From Streptomyces rubiginosohelvolus (GTDB taxonomy: Bacteria > Actinomycetota > Actinomycetes > Streptomycetales > Streptomycetaceae): a DNA stretch of 64,000 nt. Numbering within the stretch: position 1 is the stretch's first letter; every line of letters starts with the position of its first letter. A program made the position numbers and the translations under genes. Below are positions 53,547 through 61,596 of this stretch, piece after piece. The notes under the pieces are model-generated. The model saw only the letters and a program-made list of their open reading frames with translations. It did not search any database and was not told where the DNA came from. The stretch lies in assembly GCF_014649875.1 (NCBI RefSeq), contig NZ_BMTW01000020.1, positions 59,077 to 123,076 on the forward strand, read 5' to 3'.

Positions 53547-53569
53547 ACGTTCCGGCACTGGCGGAACGT
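53547..53569. promoter_or_regulatory. Inverted repeat upstream of glycosyltransferase gene
   Basis: ACGTTCCG and CGGAACGT flank seven bases, about 70 bp upstream of the glycosyltransferase start on its 5' side. The position suits an operator, but the regulator is unknown. Confidence 0.35.
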
Positions 53570-53764
53570 TGCTGCCGCTTCCACGGCGACAACCGACCAC
53601 ACCGCATCACCCTCACGGGTGAATCACGGGTGAATGAGGGGACGCGGGGTTGCCGTCATCCTGGGAGGGGGCGGGCACGGGCGAAGGAACCCCGCCCGCA
53701 CCCGCACCATCGCACCGGACCGAACCCGAGCGCACCGCGCCGGACGGCACCGCGCCCCCGGACC

Positions 53765-55510
53765 TCACCCGTCGGCGCGCGCCGTGGCCAGCAGCTCCTC
53801 GGCGTGGGCGCGGGCCGTCTCGGAGTCCTCCTGGCCCGCCAGCATCCGGGACAGCTCCCGGACCCGGTCCTCGCCCTCCAGGACGGTGACGCCGCTGCGG
53901 GTCACCGAGCCGTCCACGGTCTTCTCGACCAGCAACTGCCGGTCGGCGAAGGCCGCGACCTGCGGCAGGTGGGTCACGACGACCACCTGCGCGGACTTGG
54001 CGAGCTTGGCGAGCCGGCGGCCGACCTCGACCGCCGCCTTGCCACCGACGCCCGCGTCGACCTCGTCGAAGAGATACGTCGGTACGGGGTCGGAGCCCGC
54101 GAAGACGACCTCGACCGCGAGCATCACCCGGGACAGCTCACCGCCCGACGCGCCCTTGGCGATCGGCCGGGGCTGGGCGCCCGGGTGCGGGGCGAGGAGC
54201 AGTTCCACCTCGTCGGCGCCCGAAGGGCCGTAGAGGACGCTCCGCCCGCCGATGTCGATGCCGGACGCCTCGTCCGCCGCCTCGGTCTGCCGGACGGCGA
54301 AGGAGACCCGGGCGTGCGGCATGGCGAGCGAGGCCAGTTCCTCGGTCACCGCATCGGCGAACCGGGCGGCGGCCTCCGTACGCGCGTCGGTCAAAGCCTG
54401 CCCGAGCACGGAGAGTTCGGCCCGTAGCGCATCGCGCTCGGCGGTCAGCTCGCCGATCCGCTCGTCGTCGCCCTCCAGCTCGGTGAGCCGGCCGGCGCCC
54501 TCCTGGGCCCAGGCCAGCACGGCCGCGATGTCCTCGCCGTACTTACGGGTCAGGGCGGTCAGCGCGGCCCGGCGCTCCTCCACGACGGCCAGCCGCACCG
54601 GGTCGGCGTCGAGCTGGTCGGCGTACCCGGCCAGCTCGCCGGAGACATCGGCGAGCAGGATCGAGATCTCCCCGACCCGGTCCGCCAGCGCGGCCAGTGC
54701 CGGGTCGTGGGCCCGGACCCCGTCCAGGGCCTGCCCGGCGGCGGCGACCACGGTGGTGGCGTCGACGCTCTCCGGGTCCTCCGGGTTCCCCGCCAGCGCG
54801 GTGTGCGCGAGGGAGGCGGCGGAGGCGAGGGCCTCGGCGTGCCCGAGCCGTTCCGCCTCGGCGGCCAGCTCGACGTCCTCCCCCGGCAACGGCTCGACGG
54901 CGGCGACCTCGTTCAGCCCGAAGCGCAGCAGATCCGCCTCCTGGGCCCGCTCCCGGGCCCGGGTGGTCAGCTCTTCGACCTCCGTGGCGACGGCGCGCAG
55001 CCGCCGGTAGGCCGCCGCGTACTTGGCGTGCGGGACCTCCACGCCGTCCCCGGCGTACCGGTCCAGGGCGCCCCGCTGCCGGGCCGGCTTGAGCAGGCCC
55101 TGCTGGTCGGTCTGGCCATGCACGGCGACGAGTTCGTCCGCCAGCTCGGTCAGGACCCCCACCGGCACGGATCTGCCGCCGAGATGGGCCCGTGAGCGCC
55201 CTTCGGCCGAAACGGTACGGCTGATGAGCAGCGCACCGTCGTCGAGTTCCGCCCCGGCCTCCTCGGCCCGCAGCGCCGCCGCGTCGCCCTCGGACACGGT
55301 GATCCGGCCCTCGACGACCGCGGCCTTGGCCCCGACCCGTACGAGAGCGGGGTCCGCGCGCCCGCCGAGCAGCAGCCCGAGGCTCGTGACGACCATGGTC
55401 TTGCCCGCGCCCGTCTCACCCGTGACCGCGGTGAAACCGGGTGACAGCTCCACCACCGCGTCGTCGATGACTCCGAGCGACCGTATCCGCATCTCCTCCA
55501 ACACGGACAT
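53765..55510 (-). CDS. recN: DNA repair protein RecN
   Basis: The 581-residue SMC-like ATPase has the N-terminal Walker A GETGAGKT (31-38), a long central coiled coil, and the C-terminal signature GASGGELSRVMLAVEV with Walker B TYLFDEVDAGVGGKAA and VVVTHLPQVAAFAD. It acts in double-strand break repair. The ATG at 55510 fits the family start, with TAAGG upstream. It follows nadK, as in other actinobacteria. Confidence 0.96.
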   Translation of the reverse strand: MSVLEEMRIRSLGVIDDAVVELSPGFTAVTGETGAGKTMVVTSLGLLLGGRADPALVRVGAKAAVVEGRITVSEGDAAALRAEEAGAELDDGALLISRTVSAEGRSRAHLGGRSVPVGVLTELADELVAVHGQTDQQGLLKPARQRGALDRYAGDGVEVPHAKYAAAYRRLRAVATEVEELTTRARERAQEADLLRFGLNEVAAVEPLPGEDVELAAEAERLGHAEALASAASLAHTALAGNPEDPESVDATTVVAAAGQALDGVRAHDPALAALADRVGEISILLADVSGELAGYADQLDADPVRLAVVEERRAALTALTRKYGEDIAAVLAWAQEGAGRLTELEGDDERIGELTAERDALRAELSVLGQALTDARTEAAARFADAVTEELASLAMPHARVSFAVRQTEAADEASGIDIGGRSVLYGPSGADEVELLLAPHPGAQPRPIAKGASGGELSRVMLAVEVVFAGSDPVPTYLFDEVDAGVGGKAAVEVGRRLAKLAKSAQVVVVTHLPQVAAFADRQLLVEKTVDGSVTRSGVTVLEGEDRVRELSRMLAGQEDSETARAHAEELLATARADG

Positions 55511-55542
55511 GACCTTACGAGGTCCCGGGCCGGACGCGCGAC

Positions 55543-55585
55543 GGCCCCCGCTCCCGGATTCACTCTCCCGGGTAGGACGGGGGCC
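55543..55585. terminator. GC-rich hairpin between nadK and recN
   Basis: GGCCCCCG (55543-55550) pairs with CGGGGGCC (55578-55585), with further inner CCCGG/CCGGG pairing. It could terminate nadK transcripts or attenuate read-through into recN. Confidence 0.45.
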
Positions 55586-55605
55586 ACGGACGCTCCCGGT
55601 GACCG

Positions 55606-56519
55606 TCAGTGCGGCAGCCCCCGCCACCCCGAGACGGGCAGCGCGAACTTCGCCACCAGACGGTCGGTGAACGAGGCCTGGTGCAGCCGTGCCAGCCGTA
55701 CGGGCACCGCGCCGCGCCGCACCTCGACCCGGGCGCCGGCGGGCAGCTCCACGGTCCGCCGGCCGTCGCACCACAGGACCCCGTGCGGGGTGTGCGGCTG
55801 GACCTCGACCGCGAGCACGGACGTGGGCGAGGTCACCAGCGGCTTGGCGAACAGCGCGTGGGCGCTGATCGGGACCATCAGCAGCGCCTCGACCTCGGGC
55901 CAGACGACGGGCCCGCCCGCCGAGAAGGCGTACGCCGTCGAACCGGTCGGGGTCGCGCAGACGATCCCGTCGCAGCCGAACCCGGTGACGGGACGCCCGT
56001 CGATCTCCAGGACGACTTCGAGCATCCGCTCGGGCGACACCTTCTGCACGGCCGCCTCGTTGAGCGCCCAGTCGCTGTGCACGACATCGCCGTTGCTGTG
56101 CACGAGGACGTCGATCGTCATGCGCTCCTCGACCTCGTAGTCGCGGGTGACGACCCGGGAGACCACCTTGTCGAGGTCGTCGCGCTCGGCCTCGGCGAGG
56201 AAGCCGACGCGCCCGAGGTTGACGCCGAGCATCGGCACCCCGGAGGCGCGGGAGAACTCCGCGCCGCGCAGCAGGGTGCCGTCACCGCCGAGGACGATCA
56301 GCAGCTCGCAGCCGTCCACGGCGGAGGGGCTGGTGTCGGTGACCGTCTCCACGGCGTCCGGCAGCGGCAGATCGGCCGCCTCGGCCGCCGAGACCCGTAC
56401 GCCGAGCCCGTTGCGCAGCAGGCCCTGCACGACGAGCTCAGCGCTGCGGATCGCGGCCGGGCGGCCGGTGTGCGCCAGGAGAAAGACAGTTCGTGCCGTC
56501 TCGGTCGTCACATTCGTCG

Positions 56520-56523
<4 letters not shown>
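55606..56523 (-). CDS. nadK: NAD kinase
   Basis: The 305-residue protein has the GGDGT motif (79-83) and the conserved segments NLGRVGFLAE and CATPTGSTAYAFSAGGP. It makes NADP from NAD. The frame begins with a TTG at 56523 that overlaps the tlyA stop (TTGA), so coupling may allow this rare start. A GTG four codons further on is the alternative. The order tlyA-nadK-recN is conserved in actinobacteria. Confidence 0.95.
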
Positions 56524-57335
<812 letters not shown>

Positions 57336-57342
57336 GTTCGGT

Positions 57343-57699
57343 TCAGCTCCTGTGGTCGTGCGTGTTGTCGTACGCGGATCGGGCTCCGGGTGCGGCCGCG
57401 GTCCCGGGCGGCCCGGGTACGGCGGCCGGACGGGCGTCCAGCGAGGTCAGCTCGGCCCGCAGCCCACGGTGTACATCCTCGTACACCTCGATGTGCCCGT
57501 CCGCCGGGAGGTGGTCGGCGTCGGCGAGCCGCTCCAGCCGGGCGTCCACCGCGGCATGGCCGGTGGGGGTGCGCACGACCCCGAGGGGCGCGGGCCCGGC
57601 GGGCTCGAAGGAGGGCGCCGCGGCGGCCGGCTCCCCGCCCACCGGCTCAGCGGGCGTGCTCACGGGCGGTGTCCCCGCCTCCGGCGTCCAGTCGCTCAT
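57343..57699 (-). CDS. Small conserved protein of unknown function upstream of tlyA
   Basis: A 118-residue protein, Pro/Ala/Glu-rich in the first half. A short region with HAAVDARLERLADADHLPADGHIEVYEDVHRGLRAEL follows, which looks like two helices. It has no enzyme motif. The position upstream of tlyA, with a 7-bp gap, suggests one transcript; the same type of small gene precedes tlyA in other actinobacteria. The function is unknown. Confidence 0.65.
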   Translation of the reverse strand: MSDWTPEAGTPPVSTPAEPVGGEPAAAAPSFEPAGPAPLGVVRTPTGHAAVDARLERLADADHLPADGHIEVYEDVHRGLRAELTSLDARPAAVPGPPGTAAAPGARSAYDNTHDHRS

Positions 57700-57741
57700 G
57701 CCGAAACGCTACCGCGACCGGCCGGTGTACCGTCGAGCACG

Positions 57742-58089
57742 ATGGCGACCATGGCGGAGTGCCGCAGCGCACTCGACAGACTTTCCGACAACCTCGCAGC
57801 CGCCGAGGGCGACGTGCGCAGCGCGGCTGCCCTCGACCGCTCGCTGAGCTGCCACATCAAGGATCTCGACATCACGTTCACCGGCCGGCTGGCCGATGGC
57901 CGGATCCGGGTGGCGGACACGGTCGAGGGACCGCCCAGGGAGAAGGCCGAGATCAGGCTCGCGATGACGGGCGACGATCTGGTGGCCCTGGTGGACGGCG
58001 ACCTGAACTTCGCGAAGGCGTGGGCATCGGGCCGCGTACGCCTGGAGGCGGGCTTCAGGGACCTGCTGAAACTGAGATCGCTGCTGTAG
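57742..58089 (+). CDS. SCP2 sterol-binding domain protein
   Basis: A 115-residue cytosolic protein that reads as the SCP2 fold: LDRSLSCHIKDLDITFTGRLADGRI, then RLAMTGDDLVALVDGDLNFAKAWASGRVRLEAGFRDLLKLR with the typical C-terminal helix. It may bind lipid-like ligands. It is divergent from the gene upstream of tlyA, with only 42 bp between starts, so both promoters must overlap. Confidence 0.83.
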   Translation: MATMAECRSALDRLSDNLAAAEGDVRSAAALDRSLSCHIKDLDITFTGRLADGRIRVADTVEGPPREKAEIRLAMTGDDLVALVDGDLNFAKAWASGRVRLEAGFRDLLKLRSLL

Positions 58090-58135
58090 GAAGCTGCAGG
58101 AAATCAAGCCCGTCCGGCGATTGAGGACAAGCCTT

Positions 58136-58936
58136 TCAGGCGGCAACCTTCCGCGCCTTGCGTGCCGCAGGCACGACCAGCGGCGTCCCCGTCTCCGGAT
58201 CGTCGATCACCTGGCACCGCATCCCGAACACCCGCTCCACCAGCTCCGCGTCGACGATGCCCGAGGGCGCCCCCTCGGCGACGATCGCCCCGTCCCGCAT
58301 CGCGATGAGATGCGTGGCGTACCGCGCGGCGTGGTTCAGATCGTGGAGCACGGCGACCAGCGTGCGCCCCTGCGTCTCGTGCAGTTCGGCGCACAGGTCG
58401 AGGACATCGATCTGGTGCTGGATGTCGAGGTACGTCGTCGGCTCGTCGAGCAGCAGCAGCGGCGTCTGCTGGGCCAGCGCCATGGCGATCCACACCCGCT
58501 GGCGCTGACCGCCGGACAGCTCGTCGACGTAGCGCTCGGCCAGCTCGGCCACCCCGGTGGACTCCATGGACTCGTTCACCACCCGCTCGTCCTCCGGCGA
58601 CCACTGCCGCAGCAGCCCCTGGTGGGGGTAGCGGCCGCGGGCGACGAGGTCGGCGACGGTGATCCCGTCGGGGGCTATGGAGGACTGCGGCAGCAGCCCC
58701 AGCGTCCGGGCGACCTTCTTCGCGGGCAGCTGGTGGATGGTCTGCCCGTCGAGCAGCACCTGCCCCTGGCTCGGCTTCAGCATCCGGGCGAGGGCCCGCA
58801 GCAGGGTCGACTTGCCGCAGGCGTTGGGGCCGACGATCACGGTGAAGGAGTTGTCGGGAATCTCGACCGAGAGGTTCTCGGTGATGACCCGCTGGTCGTA
58901 GCCGAGGGTCACCGATTCTGCGGTGAGGCGCTGCAT
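58136..58936 (-). CDS. Iron-siderophore-type ABC transporter ATP-binding protein (FepC/FecE-like), lone
   Basis: The 266-residue ATPase has Walker A GPNACGKST (36-44), LSGGQRQR signature, Walker B LLLLDEPTTYLD and the switch His in VLHDLNHAARYA. The PNACGKSTLLRALARMLKP and DGITVADLVARGRYPHQG parts are typical of siderophore/haem/B12 importers. No permease or binding protein is adjacent, so it must serve a transporter encoded elsewhere. The iron box upstream supports regulation by iron through a DmdR/IdeR-type repressor. Confidence 0.93.
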   Translation of the reverse strand: MQRLTAESVTLGYDQRVITENLSVEIPDNSFTVIVGPNACGKSTLLRALARMLKPSQGQVLLDGQTIHQLPAKKVARTLGLLPQSSIAPDGITVADLVARGRYPHQGLLRQWSPEDERVVNESMESTGVAELAERYVDELSGGQRQRVWIAMALAQQTPLLLLDEPTTYLDIQHQIDVLDLCAELHETQGRTLVAVLHDLNHAARYATHLIAMRDGAIVAEGAPSGIVDAELVERVFGMRCQVIDDPETGTPLVVPAARKARKVAA

Positions 58937-59004
58937 GGTCGTACTCCCGGAGTTGGTGAGGTGAAGCGGTACGGCGCGGGGCACGGGCGGACCACCGAGC
59001 AGCA

Positions 59005-59023
59005 CCAGGTTAGGTTAACCTAT
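59005..59023. promoter_or_regulatory. Iron box (DmdR/IdeR-type operator)
   Basis: The 19-bp site contains the palindrome TAGGTTAACCTA and matches the actinobacterial iron box consensus TTAGGTTAGGCTAACCTAA at 15 of 19 positions. It lies 69 bp upstream of the FepC-like start. Confidence 0.8.
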
Positions 59024-59093
59024 CTTCCTCTTTGTGCCACGGGTCCCGGCGACCGCCCCACACGCTCAACGCCCTGACGAAGAAGGGGCGTCC

Positions 59094-59129
59094 GGTTCAG
59101 AACTGGAGGCCGGTTCAGAGCTGGAGGCC
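59094..59129. repeat. 18-bp tandem duplication at the HAD gene stop
   Basis: Two near-identical 18-bp units (CGGTTCAGAACTGGAGGC, differing by one base) sit head to tail across the stop codon of the HAD phosphatase gene. Confidence 0.55.
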
Positions 59130-60146
59130 GGCGATGGCCTTCCCCGTCTCCAGCCCGCACACACCCGCACCGGCGAAGGCCCAGGCCGCCGCACAGAGCG
59201 CCCGCAGCCCGTCGAGCGCGTCGCCTTCCCCGTCCAGGGCCAACGCGTCCCCGCGCACGGCGGCCGTCCAGCCCCCGCAGCGGTACGCGTCCCCGTCCGG
59301 GATCACCTCGGGCTGCCCGGTCAGCAGCCCCCGCAGGTCCCGGTCCACATAGGTCGGCCGGTGCTCCGGCGGGGCGGCGAGGAGCTGGGCCGCGTCGGTC
59401 ACCCCGGTCAGCACGAGCAGCGAGTCCACGCCCCCGTTGAACGCCCCCTCGATGTCCGTGTCCAGCCGGTCCCCGACGACGATCGGCCGCTTCGCCCCGG
59501 TCCGCAGCACGGTCTCGCGGTGCATCGGCGGCAGCGGCTTCCCGGCCACCTGCGGCTCGGCCCCGGTGGCGATCCGGACGACCTCGACCGCGGCCCCGTT
59601 GCCGGGGGCGATGCCCCGGGCGCTCGGGATGGTCAGGTCGGTGTTGGACGCGAACCACGGCAGCCCGCGCCGAATGGCGAAACTCGCCTCGGCGAACCGT
59701 CCCCACGGCATGTCCGGCCCGCCGTACCCCTGGACCACGGCGGCCGGGTCGTCGTCCGCCGACTCCACCGGCTCAAGACCCCGCTCCCGCAGCGCGACCC
59801 GCAGCCCTTCGCCGCCGATCGCCAGCACCCGTGCCCCGGGCGGCAGTTGGTCGGCCACCAGCCGGGCGACGGCCTGGGCGGAGGTGATCACGTCGGAGGG
59901 TTCGGCGGGCACGCCCAGCTCCGTCAGGTGCTCCGCCACCGCGTCCGGCGTCCGCAGGGCGTTGTTGGTGACGTACGCGAGGTGCATGCCCCCGGCCCGC
60001 GCGGTGGCCAGCGATTCCACGGCGTGGACGATGGCCTCGCCGCCCGCGTACACCACCCCGTCGAGGTCGAGGAGAGCGGTGTCGTACGCCTCGCTCAGCG
60101 CCGTGGCACTCCCCGACGGCCGAACGCCGTCCTGCTGGTGGCTCAT
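59115..60146 (-). CDS. HAD-superfamily hydrolase (NagD/p-nitrophenyl phosphatase-like)
   Basis: The 343-residue protein has the HAD motif I (LLDLDGVV, Asp27 and Asp29), a C2-type cap, and the late motif GDRLDTDIEGAFNGG. It would dephosphorylate a small molecule such as glycerol-phosphate or a nucleotide. The order HAD hydrolase next to tlyA-nadK-recN is typical of actinobacteria; here the ATPase and SCP2 genes intervene. Its last two codons fall in a short tandem duplication. Confidence 0.88.
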   Translation of the reverse strand: MSHQQDGVRPSGSATALSEAYDTALLDLDGVVYAGGEAIVHAVESLATARAGGMHLAYVTNNALRTPDAVAEHLTELGVPAEPSDVITSAQAVARLVADQLPPGARVLAIGGEGLRVALRERGLEPVESADDDPAAVVQGYGGPDMPWGRFAEASFAIRRGLPWFASNTDLTIPSARGIAPGNGAAVEVVRIATGAEPQVAGKPLPPMHRETVLRTGAKRPIVVGDRLDTDIEGAFNGGVDSLLVLTGVTDAAQLLAAPPEHRPTYVDRDLRGLLTGQPEVIPDGDAYRCGGWTAAVRGDALALDGEGDALDGLRALCAAAWAFAGAGVCGLETGKAIAGLQL

Positions 60147-60206
60147 ATGGTTCGCTCCTCTTCGCTCTGCTTCTGCCCCGATCATCGCGTATGCCCCAAG
60201 CACACA

Positions 60207-60218
60207 TACGATGCCCTG
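60207..60218 (+). promoter_or_regulatory. Candidate -10 element for a leaderless DUF1015 mRNA
   Basis: TACGAT at 60207-60212 is six bases before the ATG at 60219, with no ribosome site, suggesting leaderless transcription. Confidence 0.4.
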
Positions 60219-61499
60219 ATGAACACTTCAGGTCCCGTCGACCAGGGGCTGCGGCTGATCCCGTTCCGCGGACTGCGTTACGTCCCCGAGCGGGTCGGCA
60301 GCCTTGCCGCCGTGACCTCGCCCCCGTACGACGTGGTCGTCCGGCCGGACGGGCTGCACCACCTGGAGTCCGCGGATCCGCACAACATCGTGCGCCTCAT
60401 CCTCCCCCAGGCCGACACGGCCCGGGACCGGCACCGGCAGGCGGCCGACACGCTGGACCGCTGGCTGGCCGAGGGGGTCATCGCCCCGGACCCGGACCCG
60501 GTGCTGTACGTCTACGAGCAGCGCAACGACGAGATCCTCCAGCGGGGCCTGATCGGCGCGCTGGCCCTCTCCCCCGCCGCCGAGGGGATCGTGCTGCCCC
60601 ATGAGGACGTCATGGACGACGTCGTCGCGGACCGCGCGGAGCTGATGCGTACGACGGGGGCCCATCTGGAACCGCTGCTGCTGACGTACCGCGGCGACGG
60701 GAGTACGCCGACGGGCGCGGGCGCCGTGATCGACCGCACGGTTCTGCGGGAACCGCTGCTCGCCACGACCACGGAGGACGGCTTCCGGCACCGGCTGTGG
60801 GCGGTGACGGACCCGTCGGACCGGCGCGAGATCGAGACAGACCTGGCCCGGCGCCAGGCGCTCATCGCGGACGGCCACCACCGCTGGGCCACCTACCTCC
60901 GGCTCCAGCGGGAGCAGAGTGCCCCGGGCCCCTGGGACTACGGCCTGGTCCTCCTCGTCGACACGGCCCGCCACCCGCTCCAGGTCCGCGCCATCCACCG
61001 CCTCCTGCGCGGCCTGCCGGTCTCCCGGGCCCTGAAGGCGCTCACCGGCCATTTCCGCGTCCAGCGGGTCGAAGGGCCGCTCCCCCGGGCCCTCGACGCC
61101 CTGGCCGAGGCTGCGGCCGCCGGCAACGCGTTCCTCCTCGCCGGCGACGGAGGCTTCCACCTGGTGGACCGCCCCGACCCGGCCCTGCTGGCCCGCACCG
61201 TCCGGGCGGACCGGCCCGACGCCTGGCGCACCCTGGACGCGACGGTCCTGCACTCCGCGCTGCTCGACGAGGTGTGGCGGATCCCCGACGCGCCCGAGCA
61301 CATCGGCTACATCCACGACACGGCGGCAGCCGTCGAACAGGCGGAACGCCTCGACGCCACGGCGGTCCTGATGCATCCCGTACGCGAAGAGGTCGTCCGG
61401 GACCTGGCCCGGCAGGGCGTGACGATGCCCCGCAAGTCGACATCGTTCGGCCCGAAGCCGGCCACGGGCCTGGTCATGCGGAGCCTCACCCTCGACTGA
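60219..61499 (+). CDS. DUF1015 family protein
   Basis: The 426-residue protein begins LRLIPFRGLRYVPERVGSLAAVTSPPYDVV, then PHNIVRLILP, and later IADGHHRWATYLRL, all hallmarks of the DUF1015 family. The family resembles proteins linked to D-lactate/serine kinase functions; its precise activity is not settled. No ribosome site precedes the ATG, which is six bases from a -10-like element, so it is probably leaderless. A strong terminator follows. Confidence 0.9.
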   Translation: MNTSGPVDQGLRLIPFRGLRYVPERVGSLAAVTSPPYDVVVRPDGLHHLESADPHNIVRLILPQADTARDRHRQAADTLDRWLAEGVIAPDPDPVLYVYEQRNDEILQRGLIGALALSPAAEGIVLPHEDVMDDVVADRAELMRTTGAHLEPLLLTYRGDGSTPTGAGAVIDRTVLREPLLATTTEDGFRHRLWAVTDPSDRREIETDLARRQALIADGHHRWATYLRLQREQSAPGPWDYGLVLLVDTARHPLQVRAIHRLLRGLPVSRALKALTGHFRVQRVEGPLPRALDALAEAAAAGNAFLLAGDGGFHLVDRPDPALLARTVRADRPDAWRTLDATVLHSALLDEVWRIPDAPEHIGYIHDTAAAVEQAERLDATAVLMHPVREEVVRDLARQGVTMPRKSTSFGPKPATGLVMRSLTLD

Positions 61500-61528
61500 C
61501 CACCCGCTGACGAAGCCGACGAGCTCAC

Positions 61529-61570
61529 GAAGAAGGGGCGGCACTCCGGTCGGAGTGCCGCCCCTTCTTC
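61529..61570. terminator. Bidirectional terminator between DUF1015 and the RGG/TPR gene
   Basis: Two perfect 20-base arms (61529-61548, 61551-61570) with a two-base centre, between convergent genes. A 14-bp direct repeat (TCTTCTCATGTCAG, twice) follows directly, in the stretch before the RGG/TPR gene stop. Confidence 0.82.
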
Positions 61571-61596
61571 TCATGTCAGTCTTCTCATGTCAGCGA

